Below are positions 45,068 to 56,747 of a stretch of DNA of 64,000 bases, in pieces (position 1 is the first letter of the stretch; each line of letters starts with the position of its first letter). The notes below the pieces were generated by a model that was given only the letters and a program-made list of their open reading frames with translations, had not been told where the DNA came from and did not search any database. Source of the stretch: Sclerotiophoma versabilis (Eukaryota > Ascomycota > Dothideomycetes > Pleosporales > Didymellaceae). The stretch lies in the NCBI GenBank assembly GCA_012274445.1, contig JAAROD010000015.1:1550001-1614000 (forward strand). Reading direction: 5' to 3'. The translations under genes were made by a program, and so were the position numbers.

Positions 45068-45480
45068 GCCATTGATGTGTTGGCGAAGTAATCAATTCCA
45101 AATTAGAGGATTGCAGCCAGGCAGTCCGAATTTGGTTGAGAGAGGGAAGGTGCGAGGACACAACAAACGGACGGTTGTCGTGTCGGACTGCACCAGACAA
45201 CATGACGTCGGCCAGGTCAATATACTCAGCTTCAGAACACGCTAAAGACCTCATGGCTGTTGTCTCGCCTGCATCATCTCCGGCTTCTAATGTATATGGT
45301 CCTGCGACCTATTCCGCTTCAAGAGGCTTGCTCAACTCAAGTATAGACTTGCGACAAAACGAGTTGAACGCAGACTGGATTGAATAACAAGACTACCTTT
45401 TTCTTTACCGTAAGTCGCTGCGTCATTCGACTTGGGCATCTGCACGCAATGTCGACACCCTCCAACACCAGATGTAGTTT
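45068..45480. other. Spacer upstream of the coiled-coil gene
   Basis: About 410 bases between the SHR3 stop and the coiled-coil gene start, both on the minus strand: SHR3 3' UTR and the promoter of the coiled-coil gene. Nothing else seen. Confidence 0.4.
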
Positions 45481-46197
45481 TTAGTTCTTCTTCTTGCCCG
45501 CAGTCTTCCTCTCCTCCTCCTTCCTCTCAATCTCCTTGATCTCGTTCTCCTCCGCCTTCTTCGCGTACCACTGCCCCGCCTGCAGAACCAGCACACCAAC
45601 CAAAACCAAAGCCAGGATCGTGTTGCTGGCAGCAAATACTCGCAAGGTATCCTCACGGCTGATGTACTCGCCGTCTGCGTCATCAATCGCAGCATCCTTC
45701 ATGTCAGGCGTAACATTGCCATAAATGCCCGCCGTCACAACCCTAAAACCCTTGACAATATTCGTCAAATACACCGTGATGCCTGCCATGTACAGCACCA
45801 GACTTGCGCCATCGAACAACATGTTGCTTTCAGAGGCCTTGAACAGCTTCAACAAGAAACCAAGAATGCCCGTGCCGATGACCATGTTGAGGATGCGGCT
45901 GATGATGGGCGGCGACGCGTACAGGAACTTGATGTGGTCTTCGAGGATCTTAAAGTACGCTTCACGGTCGTCCGGCACTGCCCAGAGCGCATTGTAGTCG
46001 TACGGCAGGGACGCGAAGAGGATCCCGAGGAAGAAACATGTCGCTGTGTGAGCGTCAGTTAAGCTCGGTTGACTTCATGCTGATTGGTGCTTTGAGCAGG
46101 CGTGGCCTAAGGCGCACACTCGCATGTGGGGTAGATCTGGGGTCTGCAGGTACGTACGTCCAATGACCAGGAACTGCGCAAAGGTGTTACCGCCCAT
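45481..46197 (-). CDS. shr3: SHR3-type ER chaperone for amino acid permeases
   Basis: Two exons, 46158-46197 and 45481-46043, give 200 residues, the usual Shr3 size. The first exon (MGGNTFAQFLVIG) joins to TCFFLGILFASLPYDYNALW, making the first membrane span; VPDDREAYFKILEDHIKFLY follows, a hallmark of the family. Further spans are IISRILNMVIGTGILGFLLK, MLFDGASLVLYMAGITVYLT and ASNTILALVLVGVLVLQAGQ, giving four. The C-terminus is charged and lysine-rich, ending KTAGKKKN, compatible with ER retention. Shr3 helps amino acid permeases fold and leave the endoplasmic reticulum (family knowledge). The donor lies in a GTACGTACGT run, so the exact cut rests on frame. Confidence 0.93.
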
Positions 46198-46725
46198 TGT
46201 TACGGATAGAAGCTGCAGGTCGGTGTCGCGAAGCTGTGCGCGAGATTTTGGAGGTGCTTAGACAAGGTTGACAGGTGGTGTTGTGGGAAGGGAGCTCTGG
46301 GCGGGCCGGAGGCTTATCGTTTGCGGCTCCAAGATTGACTGCCAACTAAACGCGGTTGGTAACGGGCTGCCTGTTCCTATCTGAGAAGTAGTTGCGAGAG
46401 CTCGCTTTCACACACGAGCTTTGATTGAATGGAGCAAAGTTCAGGTGAAGTTGTCAGAGCAACGATCCCGGGTTTCACAAGAAACAAGTGATGGTGATGG
46501 ACCCCGCAAGGCACAATGATGTTAAGCTGCATATTTAGTCTTGGCGTTACAAAATGCGCTACTGATCAAGGGATTGGAAGTCTAAGATGGTGTAATTGAT
46601 ATTCTTTCGCTATCATAAACGTGCCTATTTGATACACACCTTGTACCCATGGTGGGTCAGTGAACGCCGTTGTGCGCCATATCCAAAACATCCTCTGCCA
46701 AGCATCACTTTCACAGTCACATTGC
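46198..46725. other. Spacer between SHR3 and MCM7
   Basis: About 530 bases: the SHR3 promoter and the MCM7 3' UTR. A frame that runs from 46566 into MCM7 is only intron read-through of MCM7. Nothing else seen. Confidence 0.4.
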
Positions 46726-49367
46726 TCAGAAATCATTGTCAGCATCCATGTCTTCATCCTCGTTGCCGGCCTCGATGAACACAAGTCTTGTGCCTTCGCC
46801 AGTAGTTTGCCAGACCTGTGGATGACTATCAGCATTTGCAACATTGGTTCAGAACTAGTGATACTTACATCGAGCAGAGAGTACTCGTCGATGGCCTGCT
46901 CGAAATGGTCTGCTGTAAAGCCCTTGGCCAGGACTCGCTCCCTGACTCGGCGGAGATCCAATTCGCCGCGTGTGCCGTCGCCGACAGCAGCAGCCCCACT
47001 GGCCTCCATCGACTTGATGAGGTGGTAGATCTTACTGCTGGGAGTTTGATCGTCCCTGCGGTTCTCGTCTACGTACAAACTAGCTTTGCTCACCTCAGTA
47101 AGACGTAACGCTTCGTCGACATCCTCTGAGATGACTTCTTCCGCGAACCGGAGGCGGGCCAGGGCTTGTGCAAGACGCAGTACACCAAGCAGTGTACGAG
47201 GCGATGTGTGGGTGAAGGCCCTCTTCGAGCCCTCGTCGCGCTTCTGTTGCTGACGCATGCGAACATAGGCGCCAACCATGTAGTCGGAAACCTCCTTTGG
47301 CACGGTGGGCCGGTACGAGCGGGCGCGAGCAACCCACTGTCGAACCTCAGCAGGGCTGAAAACAACACCTCCAGTAGCTTCCGGGTGAGCGTTGTGCATG
47401 TGGACATAAGCAACGTGACGTGCCAGCTCTTCGTCAGAGTCTCGCGAAGGGGTATCAAGAATAAGGAAAAGTACGTCGAAACGAGACAAAAGCGCGGCGG
47501 GAAGGTTGATGTTCTCGACAGGTGAGATGCGAGGGTTGTATCGGCCGTAGAGGGGGTTGGCGGCGGCGAGGATTGATGTGCGAGCGTTGAGAGTGGTAGT
47601 GATACCGGCCTTGCTGATTGAGATCGTTTGCTGTTCCATGACTTCGTGAATGGCAGTTCGGTCGCTGTCGTCCATCTTGTCGAATTCATCAATACAGCAC
47701 GTGCCATTGTCAGCCAAAACAAGAGCACCGCCTTCAAGGACCATCTCGTCTGTAACCGGGTCGCGCATGACGGCGGCAGTCAGACCGACACCACTGCTAC
47801 CGCGACCAGTTGTGTAGACACCACGAGGGGCCACTTTGGTGATGTACTTCAGAAGTTGTGATTTGGCAACACCAGGATCACCCATCAAGCAAACGTTGAT
47901 GTCGCCACGGATGCGCATACCGTCCTTGACCTCCTTGGTAACACCGCCAATCAGCTGCAGCAGAAGCGCCTTCTTCACGTCGACGTGACCGAAAATCTCC
48001 GGGGCGATTGAACGCGAAAGGTATTCATACAGCTGACCCGTCCTTTCCAGCTCGTTCATCCTCTTTAGCGTTGGCTGAGCAAGGATCATGTCATCGTATG
48101 CCTTCTTATGCTGCATCACAAACTGAGCCTCTAGGTAGGTGTCTGTGAGCAATCCAGCGCGGATAGCCTTGAAGCCAGTGTACGGGGTAGGAAGGAAGAT
48201 ACCGGCAACGTCAACAACGTCGCCGGGGTTGATCTTGCGTACCAGCGCACCGTGACAGTGAATCGTCAGCTGTCGGGGGATGTGTCCAACAGGGACCTGA
48301 TCAGCCATCTCCTGGATCTTAACTTCCTGGAAGGGGAGGAACTTGGAAGCGCGAGTGGACAGGAAGAGCTGGCCCTTGGTCTTGTTGTTTTTGCAATCTT
48401 CCGATGGACACTCGACCAGCGGCGTGAACTGCTTTGTGCTGACAGGCTGGAAAACTTCGCTTCCGCAACGATCGCAAGAGTAGGCGTTGACCAGGACCGC
48501 GGGCTTGACATCGGACACCCTGGTCGCGATACCACGGACGGTGATGAGATGACCCAGGTGCTCGCCCTTTACGTTTCGGACGGCAAGGGCCTTGATAGGG
48601 CGCTGGCTGCTCGAGCCTGATGCTATCCTGGGTGCGAAGTTGAGCGTGTATCGTCGAGTCAGTGCTGCGGGGAAGATGGACTCGGGCGCGGCCTGGGCGG
48701 TGTCCTCTACTCCTTGCAGCTCCTGTATTCTCTCGTTGCGCTTTGACCGCTGTGTCATGATAACGTCCAGAACATCGTCCTTGAAGCTATGCTATGTTAG
48801 TGTGGACCCTTGGCGTTGGGTGATGCAGAGCGTACTTGATCTCTCGTGTCGGCGGTGGCAGGCACTTGTCTACTGCTCTCGAGAGGATTTCCAGGTAGTG
48901 GTGTGCGTTGCGCTCGATCGACTCAACCAGCTTGTAGTTGTTGTCTTCGTCCACGGCAGCCTTCTCGTACTATTGATGTGCTCAGCTTTGCGCTACTCTA
49001 CCCAGTGTTTGCCCAACGTACTGCCTCGAGGTCGTTCAGGTCGATCAGAATATCGCTGCGCACGCGGTTCGCAACATCCTGCAGTATGTTCATGTACTTG
49101 AGCTTCGACAGGCGGTTGCGCTGCGAGCCCGGGGCTGGGTCGTCTGTCTCGTCGACCATGTCATACTCGTCGTCGTTGGCATTGCCGTTGAGAGTCAGGC
49201 CCTCCAACTGCTCCTCGGCCTCAGTCGACGACGACTTGAAGTGCTTGAGGAAGTCAACAAAGGCAGCTGTGGTGGTTTAGCCAGGGTCTCGTGGTGTTTT
49301 GCGCCTGTGTCTACCGACCTTCCTGCTCCTCGTAGTTGACGAGCGCCTTCTCGGTAAGAAGGGCCAT
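46726..49367 (-). CDS. mcm7: DNA replication licensing factor MCM7
   Basis: A subunit of the MCM2-7 replicative helicase, nuclear. Exons 49319-49367, 49022-49266, 48836-48969, 46869-48786 and 46726-46815 give 811 residues. The N-terminus MALLTEKALVNYEEQE and the junction DLEA|YEKAAVDEDNNYK match the family. A zinc finger at about residues 246-273 has CDRCGSEVF and CPSEDC. The ATPase core shows Walker A GDPGVAKSQ at about 443, Walker B CCIDEFDKMDD and the arginine-finger motif SRFDVLF. The last intron (GTAAGT ... TCCACAG) gives the ending VWQTTGEGTRLVFIEAGNED then an acidic tail; reading through it gives an unrelated 60-residue end. Divergent from PEX1, with 288 bases between start codons. Confidence 0.97.
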
Positions 49368-49655
49368 TGCGTCTCGGTGGGATGGGGTGCAGAGACGTCG
49401 AGTGCGGGCGAGTGGCCGTACGGATGGTGCAGCGGGGAGGGGGTGGAGACAAGAATTTGGGAAGCGCGTTGCTACACGCCAGCGCGCCCGCGTCGCGTAG
49501 GGCAGCCAGCCTGGCCGCCATTGGCTGGCGCTCCTGGCGTTCTGCCTGCAGGGACCGCCTCCATCGGCGCCGACGCAGCCTCGGCTGGCGGGAGCGGGAG
49601 CGCTGAATGCGTGTCGAGCTTGCAGCTGTGCCCTTCACCCACACACCCACGCACC
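49368..49655. promoter_or_regulatory. Shared divergent promoter of MCM7 and PEX1
   Basis: Only 288 bases separate the MCM7 start (minus) from the PEX1 start (plus). The stretch is GC-rich, with no obvious TATA box. A frame that enters PEX1 from 49607 is chance read-through. Shared regulation is an inference from spacing alone. Confidence 0.55.
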
Positions 49656-52600
49656 ATGCCGCCGAACAAGGCCGCCGGCGCTGTCGTCCAGGCCGAGGTC
49701 GCCCTGCAGCAGGCGCTGAAGAATTGCCTGGTCAATCTCCCGGCATCGCTCGTGGCGGTGCTCGTGAATGCGAACGCGGTAAGCTGCTGTCCGCCCGCCA
49801 TGGCAGGCTCGCAATGCTGATGCATCCGCCGCAGGTCGCGCAGAACGTCGTCGTCGAGCTCTCCTACCGCCAGCCGCCTCCGCCCGGCGCCTCAGACACG
49901 CGCAATGCGTCCCCGCAGAAGTCCGTCTTCCTGGGCTGGACGGGCATGCAGAGCAAGCGCAGGCTGGCTGCCGTCGTCGACAGGAACGGCCTGCGCAACA
50001 GCCCAGCGGCCAGCCAGCAGGACATAGCCGCCGTCGAGGTCGACGCCACCTTCGCCAGCCTCATCGGGCTGAACGAAGGCCAGAAAGTGGGCATCCACCT
50101 GCACCTGGACCCCCCACAGGCGCACACCATCAACATTGAGCCCCTGACCCCGGTCGACTGGGAGATGATAGAGCTGCATGCCCAGTTCCTCGAGCTCAAC
50201 TTCCTGTCGCAGATCCGCGCACTGCCCAACCCCCAGCCGCAGACGCCGCACCCCCTGACCCTCCATCTTTCGCCGACCACCACCGCAAACATCATCGTGA
50301 CCTCGCTCGCACCCGCACCGCCAGCTGGTTCGCTCTTCGCCAAGATATCCCCTGACGCCGAAGTCATCGTTGCGCCCAAGACACGCCAGAAGTCCGATCG
50401 AAGCTCTGCGAATCGGGAAAGCCGAAGCGTCGGCGCTGCGTCAAGAAAGAGTGGCAAGAGTGGCGCAAGCACCGTGCGCCGCCGAAGCGGCCGCGATGAA
50501 GTTGCTAGTAAAGGTGCCGTGTTCCTTCGGGGTGTTGACCGGAGCGTGGCCAAGGAGTGGTTCGACGAGGAAGAAGACGCAGATGCAGATGGCCTCAAGA
50601 TCTGGCTCGATAAGGATCTTCTTCTCACCAAAGCACTGAGAGGAGCTACATGGGTTTCGGTGGCTGTCATCAAGCCTGCAGGGCTGCAAGAGCCGGTGGA
50701 CATGTCGAAAGAGCAGGACCAAGAGAAAGTCGCTGCCCGCGTAGTCGCCAGGATAGGAACGTGGGAAGACGCACCAGACAGCCGGCATGTTGCACTATCA
50801 ACCGATCTGTGCAAACTCCTAGGGGTTGAAGGCTTCGTAGGTGGGCTAGTTCGCATCGAGGGCGCCCCAAGTCAAACACCAAAACCGTCGGCCATCAAAT
50901 CCTCCAGTGCAGCCACAAAGGACTCGAAAGAAGCAGTCGTAAAGTCGATCAAAGTCCTACCGTTCTCCACAGCCGCATCACTGAGCAACGCGAGCTTAAG
51001 GTTTGGCGGTGAATCGAAGCAAGAGCAGGATGAAGCCATACAAAAGCTGAAGACAATATATGGCAAGAAGAATGGCCTCCTGGATGGTCCAATTACAGAC
51101 GGTATGGTACTACCTCCAGTGACAGATTCAGAATCAATCTGGCAAGGAGGCATAGTCAGATTCGAGCCATCTCAACCACCAAGCGGAATCTCATGGGTTC
51201 TATTCCCCGAACGAAAGCCAACTATCGAGTTGGGATCCGAGATTGCGACGCCATCGACCTGGGCGAAAGGCTGGCAGCAAGGTGACCCATTGCCTAAGAG
51301 TACGCCAGAGCTGGTTGGCATCGATTCTCTTGTCGGCCAGCTGCGTTCACACCTAACACACAACTCCTCGGTTTTGCTCAGTGGTGGGCTAGGGGCCGGT
51401 AAAACAGAATGCGCGCAGCTACTTGCACACCAGCTACGGACAGAGTATCTTTTCAACACCATCTACTTTCCCTGCCGTAAGCTGGTAACGGATGAGACAA
51501 GAGTGGCGACCATCAAAGAGACACTGAACAGACTTTTCGCGACTGCAGCCTGGTGCGCACGGTCGGGCGGTAACGCTGTAGTCATCCTAGACGACCTTGA
51601 CAAGCTGTGTCCAGTGGAGACCGAGCTTCAAGTGGGCAATGAGAATGGCCGCAGCCGTCATGTCAGCGAAAGTATTGTTTCCATTGTCAGACAGTACTGC
51701 TCAATTGACTCTGGAGTGGTATTGCTTGCCACAGCCCAAGGCAAGGAAGCACTCAACAACGTCATTGTAGGTGGCCACATCGTCCGCGAGATGGTCAGCT
51801 TGAAGGCGCCAAACAAGGATGGGAGACGCAAGGTACTCGAAAAACTAGCATTCAAAGATGCAAAACCCCAAGAATCACGACAAACGAACGGCCATGCTTT
51901 CCCTCCATCACCGTCAAATAGCCGGCCAAGTACATCTCATCGCAGTCAACCGAGCGATGGCAGCATACACCACGACGCCTCTGACGACTACGGCTTTGTC
52001 GTAGATTCCAGCATCGACTTCCTTGACCTGGCCGGGCAGACGGACGGGTACATGCCTGGAGATCTTGTTCTTCTTACCTCACGGGCCCGTAATGAGGCTC
52101 TCATCCGCTCAGTCACCGATTCATCAAACACTGTCACCCTGACAAGAGACGACTATGCATCGGCTATGAAAGGGTTCACCCCAGCATCACTTCGGAACGT
52201 AACGTTGCAGTCTTCGACAACCAAATGGGAATCCATTGGTGGATTGACAGCAACACGCCAGATTCTTCTCGAGACACTACAATACCCAACTACTTACGCA
52301 CCGATCTTCGCCCAGTGCCCGCTGCGATTACGATCTGGTTTGCTCCTCTATGGCTTCCCGGGCTGTGGAAAGACTTTGCTTGCCTCAGCGGTCGCTGGAG
52401 AATGTGGTCTCAATTTCATCTCTGTCAAAGGCCCTGAAATCTTGAACAAATATATCGGTGCCTCAGAGAAGTCCGTCCGCGATCTCTTCGAGCGCGCCGA
52501 AGCCGCACGACCATGCGTCCTCTTCTTCGACGAATTCGACTCGATCGCGCCAAAACGTGGCCACGACTCCACAGGCGTTACAGACCGTGTCGTCAACCAG

Positions 52601-53404
52601 CTGCTTACGCAGATGGACGGCGCCGAAGGCCTCAGTGGCGTCTACGTCCTCGCTGCCACCTCTCGCCCCGACCTCATCGACCCCGCACTGCTGCGTCCAG
52701 GCCGTCTCGACAAGTCTCTCCTCTGCGACATGCCCGACCTCGAAGAACGCATCGACATCCTCAAAGCAGTGACCCGCAAACTGCACCTCGCGCCCAGCGT
52801 CCTCTCCACCGACCCGTCAGGGCAAAACCTGCGAGAAATCGCCCAGCGTACAGAAGGCTACTCCGGCGCCGACCTTCAGGCCGTAGTCTACAACGCGCAG
52901 CTCGAAGCCATCCACGACGTGCTCGGAGATACGGATCTGGCCGCAGCGACCCAGGGCAAGAAAGGCGTTGATACGAAAGCCGATAAGGGCATTCCTGAGT
53001 TCAGCTACTTCCGGTACGGCGACACGGCTCCGCCAGACGCAGAGCCTACGAGCTCGCTGTCGGCCAGCCACAAACTCACTGAGCGCGCGCTCGTCGCGCA
53101 GAAAATCCAGGCCCTCCAGGCCCTCCGCCGCAAACAGAAGTACCTCACGCGCCCGCAGAGTAGCGGGAGGGACAACAACGGCGGCGACGACGAGGGTGAC
53201 GACACGGACGAGCTGGATAGGAAGGAGCCGCAGATCCAGTGGAAACACATCGCGGGCTCCCTGAGCAGCGGACGCAGTAGTATCAGTGCGCAGGAGCGGC
53301 AGCGGTTGGCGAGGATATACAGGGAGTTTGTGGAGGGCCGGGATGGCAATCTGCCGAATGGGCAGGGCGGGAACGAGATTGGCGGGCGGACAAGTTTGAT
53401 GTAG
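49656..53404 (+). CDS. PEX1: Peroxin-1, AAA ATPase of peroxisome import
   Basis: With Pex6 it extracts the ubiquitinated receptor Pex5 from the peroxisome membrane (family knowledge). Exons 49656-49778 and 49835-53404 give 1230 residues. The first exon (MPPNKAAGAVVQAEVALQQA) lies in another frame from the long ORF and splices in phase 0 to VAQNVVVELSYRQP; the N-terminal double-psi type domain follows. The D1 ATPase has GGLGAGKTE at about residue 557 and VVILDDLDKL. The D2 ATPase has Walker A GFPGCGKT at about 881, Walker B VLFFDEFDSIAPKRG at about 937 and the SRH motif SRPDLIDPALLRPGRLDKSL. The C-terminal 150 residues are helical then disordered. D1 Walker B ends DDLD rather than DE, as is usual for Pex1, whose D2 is the main motor. 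The start has caccATG. Confidence 0.96.
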
Positions 53405-53756
53405 ACGTCAGCCCTCTAGAAGATGATATCGAGTAGATTTGGTGTAAATGTTATGGAGGCGTTGTATAGCAATATGGGAATTTGATGCATAGCAAGCACG
53501 TGGCTGACATGTAATGTCATGTAGCTACCCATATGCAATCACACAATCACCATCACAACCAAGCTTTCTACATTGCTCAAACTGAATTCCCTCTACTGTG
53601 TGCGCTCGGTATCGCAATAATATACATATGCGCATGCCACCGTCCTCTCCGTCCTCTCCATCCCATCCCATCCCATCCCATCCCATCCCATCCACTCCCC
53701 CAATCTCCTCTTCCACATCCTCCCAAATCACCCATCAATCCACATCTTCACTCCGT
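53405..53756. other. Convergent spacer between PEX1 and MPC1
   Basis: About 350 bases between the two stop codons: 3' UTRs and a CATCC microsatellite. No gene. Confidence 0.5.
53659..53693 (+). repeat. Pentanucleotide microsatellite (CATCC)7
   Basis: Seven tandem CATCC units between the convergent 3' ends of PEX1 and MPC1. Confidence 0.9.
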
Positions 53757-54418
53757 CTACTTCGATACAGCAGCCTTTGCCTTGTCCGCCATCTCCTGCG
53801 CCTTGACCACCGTCTCGCTCCCGACCGCCTTCGCCTGCTCGCTCAAAGCCGCCTGTTTCCCGCCAAAGTGGTAGTAGTTGATGTACCGGTAGCCCTGCAC
53901 AAGCTGCGAGGTGAAGTTGATAGCGTGGCAGCCGAACAGGAGGTAATTAGCCGGGCTGACGGCGAGCGCGTAGCGCATGAAGGTACCGCTGTACAGCGTC
54001 AGGGCGCCAGTCATGCGGCCGGAGATACTGCGAGGATTAGTACAAACAAGCTTGTGGAGCCGGAGAGAAGCGGGATGGAGGGTTGTGAGCGGGTGGATGT
54101 TGGGGGAGGGCAGAAAAGCACTGCGTGCCTGGGGCATAACGTACATCTCCGGGTCTTTGCTCATGTCTGCGATGGCGGCGATGGGGATACCGAAGTTGCT
54201 GACGGGGCCCCAGAAGTCTGTCGGATAGCTTGTCAGCGCTTTCGTCCGCTGCAGTCCGGGGGTTTCGCTGTATTCCAATCCTTTGCAGGCGTGTTCAATG
54301 CTTCCACCATCCGTTCCTGGCTTCGCAGCAAATGCGGGTACGTACGGGTCGAGCAGATGTAGTCGGTGTACTTGTTGGAGCGAATCTTCGCGTTGAGGGC
54401 TTTGATTGCGGCGGCCAT
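53757..54418 (-). CDS. MPC1: Mitochondrial pyruvate carrier subunit MPC1
   Basis: Imports pyruvate across the inner mitochondrial membrane as a heterodimer with a second MPC subunit. Exons 54346-54418, 54145-54217 and 53757-54027 give 138 residues. The first junction restores the family signature STHFWGPVSNFGIPIAAIAD, the second KDPEIISGRMTGALTLYSGT. Three short spans follow the usual pattern, with FMRYALAVSPANYLLFGCHA and INFTSQLVQGYRYINYYHFG. The C-terminus is an Ala/Lys/Glu-rich helix of about 30 residues. The second intron has a GTACTAATC branch site and ends CTCGCAG. Unspliced reading yields a stopless but unrelated frame over the same region. No partner MPC gene is in the window. Confidence 0.95.
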
Positions 54419-54967
54419 GGTGGGCGGATGTGAGAAACGGCGAGCGGGGGGCTGAGATACGCGACGACTTGGCCGTTCGTGAGTGGAGCTCGGAGCCGCT
54501 CGTGGTGTTGAGAAGATGCCAAGTGATTTTGTCCGCAGGGCTGGCTCCACCCGAGCGCACTTCGGAGGTGGCTGTCACGTGCGTCCGTCAGCCTGCATGA
54601 TTAGGACCGATAGGGCATTGTTATTGTATTCAGAGCATGTACGGGCTGGTAAAGAGACATTGAAGACAGTGGTTGTTATTCCTGATACTGTAGAGCAGAC
54701 ATTCAGCATATCGCTGCTTCTAAGAACATCCAAATGGGCACGCTTTTGGCGCCTGGTACACCTCCAACCAGAACCAAGCACATCCTGAAGATATGTTGGA
54801 AACCTGTTACAATCAACAGCAGCTTTCGCGTTTGACCACCTCCCTGACTCGATCAGTGCGCATCCTTTGTGCGCCAGCGTGCATACTGCTTTTTCGAGTT
54901 ATTCCGTTTGGCGCAAAGTGAGGCGAATTGCTGGGTGACTCGATCATAGTATGAGCTTTCTGCGTCT
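54419..54967. other. Spacer between MPC1 and SmB
   Basis: About 550 bases: the MPC1 promoter and leader next to 54419, and the SmB 3' UTR towards 54967. ORFs here are read-through of MPC1. Nothing else seen. Confidence 0.45.
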
Positions 54968-55831
54968 TTATCGTCCACCGAAACCGGGAGGGCCACCACG
55001 GCCCTGGAAGCCAGGTGGTCCACCGAAGCCCGGGGGTCCACCAAAGCCAGGAGGTCCGCCAGCAGGAGGGAAGCCAGCTGTAAGAAGTTAGTAGTTGCTT
55101 TCTGGAATCATATATGCAGCTTACGTGGTCCACCTGGGGGTCCACCACGTCCACCAAAGCCGGGAGGCGGTCCTCCAAATCCTGGCGGGCCACCAGCGAA
55201 CGGCGGTGCACCGAACCCAGCAGCAGGTCCTCCAACACCAGGAGCAGGTCCAGTAAGTCCGACTGGAAGTCCGCGTCCTGCTGGTCGTGCAACGCCAGGT
55301 CCAGCGGCCAGGGTCGCAGCAGTCGAAGGTCCACCAGAGGCTCCTCCCAATCGTGCGGCAGGGTCGGCGGGCGGTGGTCCATCGACAGACAGCGAGATGA
55401 CGTGCGCGCCGCGGATGATGGTAAGTCCAATGGCGCGTCGCTCCTCAGTCTCGGTGACCTGCTGGGTTGCGCCGGGCGCGGCCTTTCCCCTTCGTCGTGT
55501 GCGGCGAAACTCTTCAGTGTCGGCGAGGACGAGATTCATGTGCTGCAGGGCTCGTCAGTAAAGCCTTGGTACAGAGGTTGGCGACATACCTTGTCGAATG
55601 CGAGCATCTGCCCGACCATCTGCCTGCCATCTTGAAGTGTCACCTTCATGCGGTAGTTGATCTGCGCATTGTGAGTTCGCAGCGGTGTTGAGCGGATTGG
55701 AGGGCGCTTACTAGGTTTTGCTGTATCAAGGCACGTCAGTCAGTTTCTATGCGCGTCTTCTCTCAGGTCGAGGATTCGAGCATCCAGACAGAATGACTTA
55801 CCATCTTGCCCTGTCTGTTGGCGGCGGCCAT
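54968..55831 (-). CDS. Small nuclear ribonucleoprotein SmB
   Basis: A core Sm protein of spliceosomal snRNPs. Exons 55802-55831, 55712-55720 (9 nt), 55590-55661, 55125-55542 and 54968-55077 give 212 residues. Joined, the start reads MAAANRQGKM-QNL-INYRMKVTLQDGRQMVG, then QMLAFDKHMNLVLADTEEFR: the Sm1 motif, with the Sm2 motif at GLTIIRGAHVISLSVDGPPP. The tail (about 95-212) is Gly/Pro/Phe-rich, with repeated GGPPGFGG units typical of SmB/SmN tails; the last intron sits inside these repeats. All sites are GT...AG. The 9-nt second exon encodes only Gln-Asn-Leu. The gene is divergent from RPL11, with 283 bases between the start codons. Confidence 0.94.
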
Positions 55832-56114
55832 GTTTATTGTTGCGCGTCCGAGGACGACTTGAGGCTCAAAAAATAGGTGACAGCGATTGTCTGCGCGCAA
55901 CCCCTTCCTACGTGCTGTCGGTGGGGTGGGTGTGGAGCTGCACGTCGGTGATGGTCGAGCTCTCAAAGTTGCGCTCAGCACGCACGGGCCACGGGCTTAT
56001 TCGTCTAGCGCGCCGCACTACACCCACAGCCGAGCCCAAATTATCATTCGAACTCTCGCCAGTCCGACCTCACTTCGACAGTCCACCTCGCCTACTAACA
56101 CCGTAGCAGTCACC
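55832..56114. promoter_or_regulatory. Shared divergent promoter of SmB and RPL11
   Basis: 283 bases between the start codons of a spliceosome gene and a ribosomal protein gene, both expected to be highly expressed. The stretch before the RPL11 start is C-rich with CACAGCC and TCGAACTC, as in fungal ribosomal leaders. No specific factor site is claimed. Confidence 0.55.
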
Positions 56115-56747
56115 ATGGTATGCGCCCGCCCGACGACAGCAGCACCGCGATCGAATGCTAATTGACATGGCAGTCCGACTCCAAGGCCTCCAACCCCATG
56201 CGGGAGCTCCGCATCCAGAAGCTCGTCCTCAACATCTCCGTTGGAGAGTCTGGTGACAGGCTCACTCGTGCCGCCAAGGTGCTTGAGCAGCTTTCTGGTC
56301 AGACCCCCGTCTACTCCAAGGCCCGCTACACCGTCCGTACCTTCGGTATCCGCCGTAACGAAAAGATCGCCGTCCACGTCACCGTCCGTGGCCCCAAGGC
56401 TGAGGAGATCCTCGAGCGCGGCCTCAAGGTCAAGGAGTACGAGCTCCGCAAGCGCAACTTCTCCGAGTCCGGCAACTTCGGTTTCGGTATTTCCGAGCAC
56501 ATCGACTTGGGTATCAAGTACGACCCCAGCATTGGGTATGTGGACTCTATCATCCAAATGGGAGAGAGGACATCCGCTAACAGCGCGCAGTATCTACGGT
56601 ATGGACTTCTACGTTTGCATGACCCGCCCCGGTGAGCGCGTCGCCAAGCGCAGGCGTTGCCAGAGCAAGATCGGTGCCTCCCACAAGGTCAACCAGGCCG
56701 AGACCGTCAAGTGGTACAAGAACCGCTTCGAGGGCATTGTCCGATAA
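56115..56747 (+). CDS. RPL11: 60S ribosomal protein L11 (uL5)
   Basis: Large-subunit ribosomal protein near 5S rRNA. Exons 56115-56117 (the ATG alone), 56174-56535 and 56591-56747 give 173 residues, the family size. The first intron (GTATGC ... GGCAG) joins M to SDSKASNPMRELRIQKLVLN; the second (GTATGT ... GCGCAG) joins DPSIG to IYGMDFYVCMTRPGERVAKR. TYSK-like loop and TFGIRRNEKIAVHVTVRGPK are typical. C-terminal KVNQAETVKWYKNRFEGIVR closes it. Codon use is strongly biased to C-ending codons, as expected for a highly expressed gene. The context before ATG is gtcacc, a strong start. Confidence 0.97.

Noticed and set aside
49607..49834. Extended N-terminus of PEX1 starting at 49607
   Set aside because: The family-like start is the exon at 49656-49778 in another frame, joined at clear GT/AG sites; the extension is Arg/His-rich chance sequence.
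49864..50856. A 330-codon minus-strand frame opposite PEX1
   Set aside because: Shadow of the GC-rich first part of PEX1; Ser/Arg/Pro-rich chance translation.
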